Position numbers and translations under genes: made by a program
Notes under the pieces: model-generated
Databases searched by the model: none
Told to the model about the DNA's origin: nothing
The model's input: only the letters and a program-made list of their open reading frames with translations
Shown: positions 10,080 through 17,839 of the stretch, piece by piece
Numbering within the stretch: position 1 is the stretch's first letter
Layout: each line of letters opens with the position of its first letter
Assembly: GCA_900314975.1 (NCBI GenBank)
Contig: OMXI01000028.1
Span: forward strand, 22,255 to 86,254
DNA: 64,000 bases
Direction: 5' to 3'
Origin: an uncultured Eubacteriales bacterium
GTDB taxonomy: Bacteria > Bacillota > Clostridia > Oscillospirales > Ruminococcaceae

Positions 10080-10447
10080 TAGATAATAAAATGCTTCAGA
10101 CTATATACGATGAAATTGATAAATTTCTTCCAAGCAATTGGGAAAAGCTAATCGTATATCTAGAGTATGGTAAAACATCATATTCTATTTCGTTTTATAT
10201 CGAAATATCCGGAAAGTATATCAAGTGTTATGATCTTCCGGATGTAACAGATGATGATCTCGCTGATTCATTTTACAGGATAGACAAGGTCATATCTAGG
10301 GGAAGAAATCAGGACAAAGAACCATGGTCAAATATGACTGTTGTTATTGACAACAGTGGAAAAATACATGCTGATTTTGACTATACCGACTTGTTGAATG
10401 ACTCATATAGGTATAGTAAAGAGTGGAAGAAAAAGTATTTGTCATAA
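10076..10447 (+). CDS. YezG-like (DUF600) immunity protein
   Basis: This acidic 123-residue protein starts inside the nuclease gene's stop (ATGA overlap). Its layout follows the YezG/DUF600 family: an N-terminal helix followed by SNWEKLIVYLEY, a middle section with the DDLADSFYRIDKVI helix, and the family's C-terminal signature WSNMTVVIDNSGKIHADFDY. In Bacillus subtilis YezG neutralises the nuclease toxin YeeF. By family and position this protein should bind and block the upstream nuclease. The call is firm at family level; partner specificity is inferred from the overlap. Confidence 0.85.
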   Translation: MIDNKMLQTIYDEIDKFLPSNWEKLIVYLEYGKTSYSISFYIEISGKYIKCYDLPDVTDDDLADSFYRIDKVISRGRNQDKEPWSNMTVVIDNSGKIHADFDYTDLLNDSYRYSKEWKKKYLS

Positions 10448-10466
10448 AACGGAGTGTGATCGTTAT

Positions 10467-11156
10467 ATGATCAGGATCGATTCTTCTTTTGATGCTCTTG
10501 ACTGCAAAACAAGCGAGAACAAGAGCTATCTGGACATACGCTCAAAGAGCGAGTTAAGTAATAAGGATATCAATGATTTTATAAAGACTGAATTTGAAAA
10601 AGCTCACCGTGAAGCGATGCTTGAGCCTTATGACAAGCTGTTGGAAGAGGTATATGATGTTTCTGAGGACGACATATCAATTGATTATGAGGTCAGTGAT
10701 CAAGTAAAGGAAATACTTACTGATTTTAAGTTTGTTAACTGGATGAGTTTGAATGAAAATGACCGTCTCGATGTGATCAATAAGCTTGTTGATACTGTCA
10801 GTGATGAGCTTGAGATCAAAGACAAGTCGAAGATCGTTCTTGCCGATGAAAACGAGGATTTTTTCGGTGCTTATGATCCGCAGGAGAATACCATCATTCT
10901 TAATCGGAAGGGTTTTATTGACCCCAGGGAGCTTGTGGATACAATAACTCACGAACTGCGGCATGCTTACCAGCATATGCGTGCAGAAAAGCTGGAAACG
11001 CATGAAGATGCACTTTTCAGAGTAAATCTGGAGAATTATATCTCACCCGAACAAAACGAGGACGGAGAGTTTATCAATTTCTATGAATATCAGAATCAGT
11101 ATGTAGAAGTCGATGCAATGGCTTTTGCAGATAAGTTTACGGAGGCGATGAAATGA
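10467..11156 (+). CDS. Zinc-metallopeptidase-type effector candidate
   Basis: ATG 10467 is chosen because GGAG precedes it and because the alignment with the nuclease effector then falls in register; a longer frame runs back into the immunity gene. In this 229-residue protein, residues 20-50 form the shared leader (identical KTEF at 40-43). A globular region follows and then TITHELRHAYQH (159-170), an HExxH zinc motif (162-166). A plausible third ligand is Glu214 in QYVEVDAMAFAD. This resembles toxin metallopeptidases of polymorphic systems. The next gene starts within its stop codon. Substrate and toxicity are unknown; a housekeeping peptidase is less likely given the leader and the neighbours. 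Confidence 0.7.
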   Translation: MIRIDSSFDALDCKTSENKSYLDIRSKSELSNKDINDFIKTEFEKAHREAMLEPYDKLLEEVYDVSEDDISIDYEVSDQVKEILTDFKFVNWMSLNENDRLDVINKLVDTVSDELEIKDKSKIVLADENEDFFGAYDPQENTIILNRKGFIDPRELVDTITHELRHAYQHMRAEKLETHEDALFRVNLENYISPEQNEDGEFINFYEYQNQYVEVDAMAFADKFTEAMK

Positions 11157-11446
11157 GCAGTATAATTGAAAAGTATTATAATGACAACAACGTTGCTCCG
11201 GCGCTTGTTAAGCAGAAGATTGAAAGACTCGGGCAAAATCCTGATATCGAAAAAGAGTTTGAATACTGGATAGAGAACAAGCAGTATAAACCTGATTCTA
11301 TGGAGATAGAGGGCTACACAGCACAAAAGCTGTCACAGCTGTCAAAGTACCTTATTGGTGAGGGCGCATTTATGCTTTTGATCGAGCTGCGTGAATCTCC
11401 CGACAAGGCACACAAGAAAATAGCGAGAGGGTTTAAGGTAAAATAG
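11153..11446 (+). CDS. Small protein paired with the metallopeptidase effector (possible immunity)
   Basis: A 97-residue protein whose ATG overlaps the preceding stop (ATGA). It is helical and charged, without cysteines, signal peptide or membrane segment, and ends in a basic tail (KKIARGFKVK). I recognise no family. Its position matches that of the YezG-like gene after the nuclease effector, so an immunity role is the simplest reading, but this rests on gene order alone. Confidence 0.6.
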   Translation: MSSIIEKYYNDNNVAPALVKQKIERLGQNPDIEKEFEYWIENKQYKPDSMEIEGYTAQKLSQLSKYLIGEGAFMLLIELRESPDKAHKKIARGFKVK

Positions 11447-11479
11447 CTGTTTTGAGCTGGCTGTATCGGAGGTGATCCT

Positions 11480-12328
11480 ATGGCTGAATTGTTTGAATAT
11501 AAATGTCCAAGCTGTGGGGCTTTACTGAAGATCCGCCCCGAAGAATCCTTTGTCAAGTGTTCCTACTGCGGAACGATCGTGGAACGTGAGCTTGATGAGG
11601 ACGAAAAGGCTAATGCTTCCGCTAAAAAACTTGCAGCAAAGCTTGAAAAATACAAAAATGATATGTACGAACTTGAAAGGCTCAAGGACAGATTCCTGTC
11701 AACGGGCGTGCGTGTAAAGGAGCTTGAAAAGGATTCGGTAAGACAGACCAAGTTTATGCACGAATGTCCGTTAGTTGTGCCAATAATCATTATGACTTTG
11801 GTCGTTATCGGATTGATCGGAACAAATGAAGATAAGGGTGCGACATTCCTCGGTGGACTTGTTCTTGCCGGAGGTGTTTACATATGGTCAATGGTCGGCA
11901 AGCATAAAGAAGATGTCAGAGTAAATGAAGCTTCTGAAAAATTATCCCTTGCAAGAAAAGAGCTTGAAGAAGTTCAGCCGCAGTATGAAAAACTGAAAGC
12001 AAGTTTTGACCCCGATGTTGTGCCGATTCAATATAGAAACGATAAGGCACTCGACTATGTAATTACGCTGTTCAGAACAGGACAGGCAAGTAATATTGGT
12101 GATGCGTTCAGGCGTTATGATGAGCATCTGCATTATGAGAAGATGGAGGCAATGCAGCAACAGCAGATAGACCTGCAAAAGCAGCAGCTGCGCAAGATGG
12201 ATCAGATGTCAAGCAATGATCCCAATGATCTTGGGAGCGCAGCACTTAAAGCAGGCGCAGCAGTTGTAGGTGTTGTCGCTGCAACAAAGATAGGCAAGGA
12301 GATCCTAAAGAATCTAAAGGATCTGTAG
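11480..12328 (+). CDS. Zinc-ribbon, coiled-coil membrane protein
   Basis: A 282-residue protein starting after GGAGGTGATCCT. Four cysteines (9, 12, 27, 30) form an N-terminal zinc ribbon. A charged helix spans about 38-90, two hydrophobic segments follow (about 97-114 and 122-140), then a second coiled coil (about 150-180) and a Gln/Met-rich helix near 200-235. The tail AGAAVVGVVAATKIGKEI is amphipathic or weakly hydrophobic. It is the last gene of the dynamin/HerA operon, after a 33-base gap. An adaptor or anchor at the membrane is a reasonable guess, but no function is known to me. Confidence 0.7.
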   Translation: MAELFEYKCPSCGALLKIRPEESFVKCSYCGTIVERELDEDEKANASAKKLAAKLEKYKNDMYELERLKDRFLSTGVRVKELEKDSVRQTKFMHECPLVVPIIIMTLVVIGLIGTNEDKGATFLGGLVLAGGVYIWSMVGKHKEDVRVNEASEKLSLARKELEEVQPQYEKLKASFDPDVVPIQYRNDKALDYVITLFRTGQASNIGDAFRRYDEHLHYEKMEAMQQQQIDLQKQQLRKMDQMSSNDPNDLGSAALKAGAAVVGVVAATKIGKEILKNLKDL

Positions 12329-12491
12329 CTTCATATATATACAATATGGAACTCCTACAAAACAAAGAAAAGAATGATTATAAATAATGCTCAACCTTAC
12401 CAACTCCCGAACAACTCCCCCACCCATATGTCCCCGTCAAAATGACGAATACCTCAAAGAGCGCAGATGCGAGGAATTATTATGCCTTGTG

Positions 12492-12505
12492 CGAACATTT
12501 GTTCG
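12492..12505. promoter_or_regulatory. LexA (DinR) SOS box
   Basis: CGAACATTTGTTCG fits the Gram-positive LexA consensus GAAC-N4-GTTC with perfect arms. It lies about 60 bases upstream of the promoter at 12564 that drives the element A replication genes, so DNA damage probably induces this element. Confidence 0.7.
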
Positions 12506-12543
12506 CTAAAGCGGCTTTTTCATCGTCAAATCGCTGATTTTGA

Positions 12544-12592
12544 TGACAGATGTCAAAACTCTATTGACATCAGCTGTCACACCTGCTATACT
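12544..12592 (+). promoter_or_regulatory. Element A promoter with overlapping inverted-repeat operators
   Basis: TTGACA (12564-12569), 17-bp spacer, TATACT (12587-12592). Two TGACA/TGTCA inverted repeats overlap it: 12544-12555 (2-bp spacer) just upstream and 12565-12579 (5-bp spacer) across the -35. A repressor encoded by the element is the likely ligand, but none is obvious in the visible part. Confidence 0.75.
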
Positions 12593-12684
12593 TGTACACA
12601 GATACAACTTGAATCTTTACAAAACGAGCAAGCGGAGCAGCAGGTAGGTATCGCCGGGCTGGCTACCAAGCGGGAGCGACATCG

Positions 12685-12828
12685 ATGCGGTGTCGGATCA
12701 CCAAGCAACGCATAGTGTTTTATCTGTCAAAGGGCGAGGTATGCCCCGACAAAGAACACAGCTGCAGCTTTTGTGACAAAGCAGCTTGCCGTCAAATCGA
12801 GTATACGGAGACCGGTCAATATGACTGA
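12685..12828 (+). CDS. Small Cys-rich ORF (47 aa)
   Basis: The ORF starts at ATG 12685 and ends at TGA 12826-12828. It has five cysteines, four of them in GEVCPDKEHSCSFCDKAAC, a spacing suited to binding zinc. It lies between the element A promoter and repA, and the next small ORF overlaps it by 8 bases, a coupling typical of real genes. No clear ribosome site precedes ATG 12685, so it may start elsewhere. The function is unknown; a small regulator is possible. Confidence 0.4.
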   Translation: MRCRITKQRIVFYLSKGEVCPDKEHSCSFCDKAACRQIEYTETGQYD

Positions 12829-12928
12829 GTACTACTGTGACCGCAAAATGTTTTACTTCACCAATGGGCAAACTGTGTCCGGTCGAACCAAGGGGATGCT
12901 GTGTCCTGATGACAGTAAGACAACTTAA
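12821..12928 (+). CDS. Small ORF (35 aa) overlapping the Cys-rich ORF
   Basis: Begins MTEYYCDRKMFYFTNG and ends at TAA 12926-12928. Its ATG lies 5 bases before the stop of the upstream small ORF, suggesting translational coupling. It has two cysteines (Cys6 and the one in GMLCPDD). No family is recognised. It lies just before the terminator that precedes repA. Confidence 0.35.
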   Translation: MTEYYCDRKMFYFTNGQTVSGRTKGMLCPDDSKTT

Positions 12929-12963
12929 CTCCGCTGCTTGAAAGAATTGAATAATGATCACAG

Positions 12964-13000
12964 ATCCTTCTTCCGAAGTTTTCGGAGGAAGGATTTTTTG
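12964..13000 (+). terminator. Strong terminator between the small ORFs and repA
   Basis: ATCCTTCTTCCGAA (12964-12977) pairs with TTCGGAGGAAGGAT (12981-12994) over 14 positions with one G-T pair, then a run of T. Because the promoter lies upstream and repA downstream, this may act as an attenuator controlling read-through into repA. Confidence 0.8.
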
Positions 13001-13086
13001 TTGTCCAAAATTAAAAGGAGTGAGTCCGATGTAAAATATGTTATTACAAAAAGGAAAAACTGAAACAAAGCAAGGAGGAATGTCTA

Positions 13087-14148
13087 TTGGAAAACAAAGT
13101 TGAGATCGTAAGCTGTGAAACTCTGATGACGACCGAGTATCCGTCCACACAGTACTGTGTAGAAACGCTTATCGGAACAGGCTGCTACATCGTGGCAGGC
13201 GTGCCCAAGATAGGCAAGAGCAAGCTGGCACTTGACCTTTGTGTCAGCATTGCCAAAGGAGAAAAAGCCATTGGCTTGCCGACGAGCAAGGGCGCAGCCC
13301 TCTATCTTGCGCTCGAAGATCCGTACAAAAGATTGCAGAACAGGCTGTATGAACTGCTCGCCGACCCTGTCGAAAATCTTTTCTTCTGCATTAAAACAGG
13401 CGGTATCGGCGGAGGACTTGAAAAAGCTGTCGAGGATTTTTACGAGCAGCACAAGGACTTAAAGCTTGTCATCGTGGACACGTTCCAGAAGGTCAGACAG
13501 CTGCGTGAGTCCAGCTATGCCACCGACTATCAGGAAGTATCTGCGGTCAAAGAGCTTGCCGACAAACTGGGGATAACGATAATTCTTATCCACCATCTGC
13601 GCAAGCAGCACGACAAGGATCCGTTCAATATGATATCGGGAACGACAGGAATCCGAGGCTGTGTTGACGGTGCGATAGTACTGATAATGAAAGATGAGTA
13701 CACCCACACGGTAACTCTTCACGCCGAGGGCAGGGATATTGCGAACAGGAAAATGGAGCTGCAGCTCGACAAGGACACGCAGCGCTGGAAGCTTATCGCC
13801 GACGATCTGACCGAGCCTGAACACTTTGATGACGAGGTCGTGACTGCGATAGCAGCTGTGATAAAACAGGAAAAATCCTTCCTTGACACCGCAACAGTGC
13901 TCACCGAAAAGGTGAACTCTCTGACTCAAAAGCAGTACGAGCCGAGGATGGTTTCAAGGATAATGACGCAGAACCAGACACGGCTCGAGGCACTCGGTAT
14001 ATTGTTTGAACGGCGGCACAGCAATGGAAAAAGAAAGCTGTCGATAGAATACATCGACAGCAGCGCAGACGGTGACGATAGTGACGATGAAACTGCCGTG
14101 GGTATCCAGACTGACAGCGACCCTTGCGCAAACCCTTTGCCTGCGTGA
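13087..14148 (+). CDS. RepA-like replicative ATPase (AAA_25), element A
   Basis: A TTG start at 13087 is favoured because AAGGAGG lies 8 bases upstream, while the ATG at 13080 runs into a stop after seven codons. The 353-residue product has Walker A GVPKIGKSK at 38-46, Walker B LVIVDTFQK near 127-135, and ILIHHLRKQ as a RecA-fold sensor strand. This is the hexameric RepA/RecA-fold helicase type used by plasmids and satellites to load at an origin. The C-terminal third (about 250-330) is helical and winged-helix-like. It is a clear homologue of the element C gene at 46647. Downstream lie the conserved structured block, xis and int, so it belongs to the element's replication and maintenance core. 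Confidence 0.85.
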   Translation: MENKVEIVSCETLMTTEYPSTQYCVETLIGTGCYIVAGVPKIGKSKLALDLCVSIAKGEKAIGLPTSKGAALYLALEDPYKRLQNRLYELLADPVENLFFCIKTGGIGGGLEKAVEDFYEQHKDLKLVIVDTFQKVRQLRESSYATDYQEVSAVKELADKLGITIILIHHLRKQHDKDPFNMISGTTGIRGCVDGAIVLIMKDEYTHTVTLHAEGRDIANRKMELQLDKDTQRWKLIADDLTEPEHFDDEVVTAIAAVIKQEKSFLDTATVLTEKVNSLTQKQYEPRMVSRIMTQNQTRLEALGILFERRHSNGKRKLSIEYIDSSADGDDSDDETAVGIQTDSDPCANPLPA

Positions 14149-14225
14149 TTTACACGGGTACGATAGAAATGACCGCAGGGGCTATGTGAAATCATCGTCC
14201 CTTTCGTCCCTGCGAAATGTACGCC

Positions 14226-14960
14226 GATTTTTGCCCGCCCTCTCCCTCGGTGGAGAGTTTACCCGAGCCGCAGGCACAGGAAGCGACACAGGGCAACGTG
14301 GCGCAAGTGTGAGCGAATGAGAGAGTAAAAAACGCTCGACGCAGTAGTTTACTATCTGTATAGTAACTAACAAATTGCAGAAAAAGAAAATCCCATGCCT
14401 GAAAGGTTTGCGGCTCACGGGTGCAGAACAAAACTGTTCCAAGTATCAGTTAGTGGTTCAACCCACACAGCATTTTTTCTCTTCTGCCAATGATAGCGGA
14501 AGAAGAAAAGGTCATTTTGAGGGGTGCAAACGGCAGTCCGAAAACCGCACAACTTTGCGACCAGCCAGCATCGCAGGCGGCAGTCCGCCACCCGCAAAAT
14601 GCTGGCTCGGGGCGGACCCCGTGGACCCCCTTGCATCATTGGCAGAAGAAGATGATAACATAATGTGTCTGCCTGCGAAACGGCAGCCGATATCAGCCAT
14701 CGGAATTGGCACCGGAAATGCTCCATTTAGTACTTTGCAGGAAAAAGCACGGCGTCATTTGCCGCCGCACGCCTCACTTCGACGAGCAAAGCTCGGCGTG
14801 TTTGCGAGAGAATCTGCGAAAGGAGAATTGGAAGGCGTCAAAAATTGAAAAACGAGCCTCTTTCGGCGCTGGTGCGAGGTAATTCGATGGCGTCACGAGC
14901 CGTCTTCGGCTGAACAAAAAAGTTGTGTTGTAATTCTTAACGGCGAAATCAGAGCAACGA
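14226..14960. other. Conserved hairpin-rich noncoding block, copy A
   Basis: No gene fits this stretch. It begins with a CTCTCC/GGAGAG hairpin near 14240, has the palindrome TTACTATCTGTATAGTAA (14349-14366), then a core at 14530-14650: AGCCAGCA...TGCTGGCT enclosing GGCGG-cagt-CCGCC, and CGGGGcggaCCCCG. Element C repeats the same order at 47785-48450, and element B shares the core and distal part at 22030-22560. The distal part ends with a shared CTTAACGGCGAAA-type motif (about 14937-14949). Candidate roles are a replication origin, a transfer origin or a structured RNA. Confidence 0.7.
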
Positions 14961-15266
14961 AATAGTGTCGGCAGAAGATAAACTTTTAGGTAACGAACCG
15001 TGACTCGATACCAAAACGGTACCGAGTTCCCGAAACGGGCTTTCGGTATCAGTGGAGCCCCAAAACAGGACTACATCTCTCACCGTGACGTGACAGAACA
15101 TCCCGTCATCATGGGGCGGCAAACCACCACCTCGTCCAAGGGAGTGGACAAAACGGACACACCTTGAAACAGGGTATCACGAAAAATGATACCCTGCAGA
15201 AAGGAGGCGCTAAACCACCGCCCCCTTAAAAACCGAACAACAATGAATTATGAAAGGACAATGCAA

Positions 15267-15473
15267 ATGAAAAACACTGTAATGACAAACACAGACAGAC
15301 CTGTGATGCTGACAATAAAAGAGGCATCGGAATACGTCATCGGGCTGTCGGAATATCAGATAAGAAAGCTGTGCAAGTCGGGCAAGCTGCCCTGCATAAC
15401 TGCCGGCAAGCGCTATCTCATCAACAGAGATGTGCTGCTCAGATTCCTTGGGATAGAGCTTGACTACGAATGA
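15267..15473 (+). CDS. xis: Excisionase (HTH_17), element A
   Basis: A 68-residue protein from ATG 15267, with AAAGGA 8 bases upstream; a nearer ATG at 15261 is too close to it. The core LTIKEASEYV...YQIRKLCKSGKLPC...GKRYLINRDVLLRF is the MerR-like winged helix of Tn916-type Xis proteins, which bend DNA at the element ends and steer the integrase towards excision. Its stop overlaps the extended frame of int, so the two are probably co-transcribed. The region 14961-15266 upstream holds short GC-rich inverted repeats but no gene. Confidence 0.85.
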   Translation: MKNTVMTNTDRPVMLTIKEASEYVIGLSEYQIRKLCKSGKLPCITAGKRYLINRDVLLRFLGIELDYE

Positions 15474-15574
15474 TAACTTTCTGTGTTGTGAACGCAAAAG
15501 TTTTCACAACCGCTGGATATTCAAAAGCAGTTGTGGTATGTTTGGTTGATAAGAAAAGCAAAGGAGGAATGCTG

Positions 15575-16759
15575 ATGGCAAGTATTCGCAAACGGGGAAA
15601 CTCATATCTGATAACCGTGTCCTGCGGTTATGATGCGCTCGGAAAACAGGTGCGCCAGCAGATGACCTGGACTCCGCCCGAGGAACTCAACAGCCGTGAA
15701 ATAAAAAGAGAGCTGGACAAGCAGGCTGTGCTGTTTGAGCAGGAGGTCAGGTGCGGCAGAGTGTCAACGGCGATCAAGTTCAGGGACTTTGCCGAGCAAT
15801 GGTTTGAGGAGTACGCTGTGGTAAGGCTCAAGCGGCGGACATACGAAAGGTACAAGGGAATGATCGGCAGGGTGTATGATGCGATAGGACATCTCAAGGT
15901 TTCGCAGATGACCACACGGCACATTCAGCAGTTCATATCCTCGCTGTCAAAAGAGGGTGCGAACAAGACAACAGGCGGTGCACTTTCACCCAAGACGGTC
16001 AAGAACTATCTGTCGATGATCTCAACGATAATGACATACGCCCAGCGCAATCAGATAATCATGATGAACCCATGCAAAAACGTTGTGATACCAAGGCTGG
16101 AACGCAAGGAGATCGAGTGCTACACTCTCGAACAGGCGCAGAAGATGCTGGAGCTGTTCGAGCAGGAGCCGCAGGAAGATCTGAAATTCACTGTGTTCTT
16201 CACACTTGCGATGTACAGCGGAATGCGCCGAGGTGAGCTGCTCGGGCTTGAATGGCAGGACTTTGACTTTGACACAGGGCGTGTTGAGATCGTCCGCACT
16301 TCCCTGTTCAGCAAGGAGATCGGCAACTACACGGGAACGCCCAAGACCGAGTCCAGCCGCCGTGTTCTTATTCTGCCGATGGAGGTGATAAAGTCGGTGA
16401 AAAAGCTGATGCAGTATCAGCAAAACGAGGCACAGCGCATCGGCTCAAAGTGGGAGGAACACAACCGCCTGTTCACACAATGGAACGGCAAACCGATGGA
16501 CGGCACGGCACCGTACAAGTATCTGAAAAGGTTCTGCACAAAGTACGGATTCCCTTTTCACAACATACACTCATTCAGACATCTGAACGCAACGCTGCTG
16601 ATTGCGAGCGGTGTCGATCCGAGAACGGTCTCCGCCTGCCTTGGTCACTCACAGACAAGCACCACGCTGAACATCTACACCCATGTTTTTCAGGAACAGC
16701 GCATGAAAGCAATGGGTGCAGTTGCGGAAATGATAGGTTTCAAACGAAAGGCAGTATAG
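15575..16759 (+). CDS. int: Tyrosine integrase, element A
   Basis: ATG 15575 is chosen because AAGGAGG lies 7 bases upstream and because MASIRKRGNSYLITVSCGYD then aligns with the N-termini of the other two integrases here. The 394-residue protein has an N-terminal arm-binding domain (about 1-60), a SAM-like core-binding domain (about 70-170) and a catalytic domain with Arg in SGMRRGELLG (about 214), HSFRH (about 331) and the nucleophile Tyr in LNIYTHVF (about 368). It is of the Tn916 Int type. It should recombine the tRNA-Leu-derived core at 17668 using the AAGCGTC repeats at 17578 as arm sites. It is clearly more diverged than the B and C integrases are from each other. Confidence 0.9.
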   Translation: MASIRKRGNSYLITVSCGYDALGKQVRQQMTWTPPEELNSREIKRELDKQAVLFEQEVRCGRVSTAIKFRDFAEQWFEEYAVVRLKRRTYERYKGMIGRVYDAIGHLKVSQMTTRHIQQFISSLSKEGANKTTGGALSPKTVKNYLSMISTIMTYAQRNQIIMMNPCKNVVIPRLERKEIECYTLEQAQKMLELFEQEPQEDLKFTVFFTLAMYSGMRRGELLGLEWQDFDFDTGRVEIVRTSLFSKEIGNYTGTPKTESSRRVLILPMEVIKSVKKLMQYQQNEAQRIGSKWEEHNRLFTQWNGKPMDGTAPYKYLKRFCTKYGFPFHNIHSFRHLNATLLIASGVDPRTVSACLGHSQTSTTLNIYTHVFQEQRMKAMGAVAEMIGFKRKAV

Positions 16760-16770
16760 GCTTAAAACAA

Positions 16771-16812
16771 AACCGCTCCCTGCTACTTAATCAGCAGGAA
16801 GCGGTGATTTAT
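16771..16812. terminator. Terminator after int A
   Basis: ACCGCTCCCTGCT pairs with AGCAGGAAGCGGT (16792-16805). It sits between convergent genes and may serve both. Confidence 0.75.
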
Positions 16813-16824
16813 TGTAATTATAAA

Positions 16825-17454
16825 TTATATAGTTTTTATATAATGACTGAAATCCTTCACATTGTTCATTAGTTGATTTAGCTCATTCTTCAATTGCTTT
16901 AGATCAAGTGTTAATTCATTCCCTTTTCTAGTGATATATAGTTTCATACCAGAAAGATCGACGGTATATATGTGGTTCTGTCTTTTCATGAGTAGTTTGT
17001 TGGCTAACTCCTGGGGTGTACTCTCATCAATGTAGTTAAAACCACCCACAGCCTTACAATTGTTGATTACATCTATATTATGTTCATCAATGTGCTCCAC
17101 TGTGTTCCTGAAATTCTTATTGATTAGTAATGGAAAGTTTTTTTCATCAAACTGGTAATTCAAACGATTTGTCTTCCGTCTTTCATAGTATTCCTTTTCG
17201 TTATCTGGTACATTAGACGCTATTCTAAAGCGTTCTGAAATTTGTCCTAATGAAAAAAGCAAATGATCTGTGTAATAATGATAATACTGTGCTATTGTCC
17301 CAAAACTACTGTCATCTATGGTCTTATGATCTTCTAACTTATGTAAAGAAAACAGTGCACTCTTTATTTGGAAATCTAAATAGTAGGTAGTTTCTGCTTC
17401 ATATGCTTGGTCTCCACAATCGTAGTAAGCAACACCTGGTATAATCATTGGCAT
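16825..17454 (-). CDS. HEPN-like protein, possible defence ribonuclease
   Basis: A 209-residue, all-helical protein with GGAGGGAT before its start. Residues 116-121 read RNTVEH, matching the Rx4-6H motif of HEPN ribonucleases, with acidic and His residues just after (IDEH). The preceding helices (about 45-80) are rich in Tyr, His and Phe, as in many HEPN folds. The C-terminal 60 residues look like a small beta-rich domain. No antitoxin-like nucleotidyltransferase lies next to it. It is the last gene before the right end of element A, a usual cargo position. The HEPN assignment is an inference from the motif and helicity; it could also be a catalytically idle HEPN-like sensor. Confidence 0.5.
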   Translation of the reverse strand: MPMIIPGVAYYDCGDQAYEAETTYYLDFQIKSALFSLHKLEDHKTIDDSSFGTIAQYYHYYTDHLLFSLGQISERFRIASNVPDNEKEYYERRKTNRLNYQFDEKNFPLLINKNFRNTVEHIDEHNIDVINNCKAVGGFNYIDESTPQELANKLLMKRQNHIYTVDLSGMKLYITRKGNELTLDLKQLKNELNQLMNNVKDFSHYIKTI

Positions 17455-17577
17455 ATTTATCCCTCCCTACTGAAATAATAGTATCATAATAATATTAAGC
17501 TTCAAAACACAACAACTCGGCAAGCGGGATCATTATGCACCTCGCAAACAGCGCAGGGATAGGCTTTGCGGAGCCGT

Positions 17578-17606
17578 AAGCGTCAATAAGCGTCAAAATA
17601 AGCGAC
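17578..17606. repeat. Element A right-end arm-type repeats
   Basis: AAGCGTC at 17578-17584 and 17588-17594, plus AAGCGAC at 17600-17606, spaced 10 and 12 bases. They lie 60-90 bp inside the att core, the distance expected of integrase N-domain sites. Confidence 0.6.
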
Positions 17607-17630
17607 AAACCCGATTTTTGGGCAAAAAAA

Positions 17631-17687
17631 GAACTCGCAAACGGCGTGTTTGCGAGCTTTTCATTTATGCGGCAAACGGGACTTGAA
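17631..17687. other. att copy 1: tRNA-Leu 3' end plus terminator (A/B junction)
   Basis: The 20-bp core TGCGGCAAACGGGACTTGAA (17668-17687) is identical to the 3' part of the tRNA-Leu at 54332-54351. It is preceded by the same ACTCGCAAAC...GTTTGCGAG hairpin that ends the tRNA transcript. The rest of the tRNA is missing here. This copy marks the right end of element A and the left end of element B. Confidence 0.85.
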
Positions 17688-17805
17688 GGCTGCCAGAGTC
17701 CTATGCTGAATGCTTGCAGTTTCAGCTGATCTGTGCTGTTGCGGCGAATTCCCGCAGTGAACCTCACGCAGATTCAGGTGATCTCAGGCGGTCTTTGACA
17801 GAAAT

Positions 17806-17823
17806 AAGGTCCATTTAAAGTCA
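17806..17823. repeat. Element B left-end arm-type repeats
   Basis: AAGGTCC (17806-17812) and AAAGTCA (17817-17823) within AATAAGGTCCATTTAAAGTC. The same pair, AATAAGGTCC...AAAGTCC, occurs at the element B right end (27603-27624). Confidence 0.6.
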
Positions 17824-17839
17824 GGTCTATTCCCGTTTG

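Noticed and set aside
12329-13086. A left att site for element A between the zinc-ribbon gene and repA
   Set aside because: No copy of the 20-bp tRNA core or of the AAGCGTC pair was found here, so the dynamin operon may belong to element A or to older DNA; the boundary is left open.
14375-14848. A 157-codon open frame inside the structured block of element A
   Set aside because: It has no ribosome site, and the equivalent positions in elements B and C are not open in the same frame; stems, not codons, are conserved.
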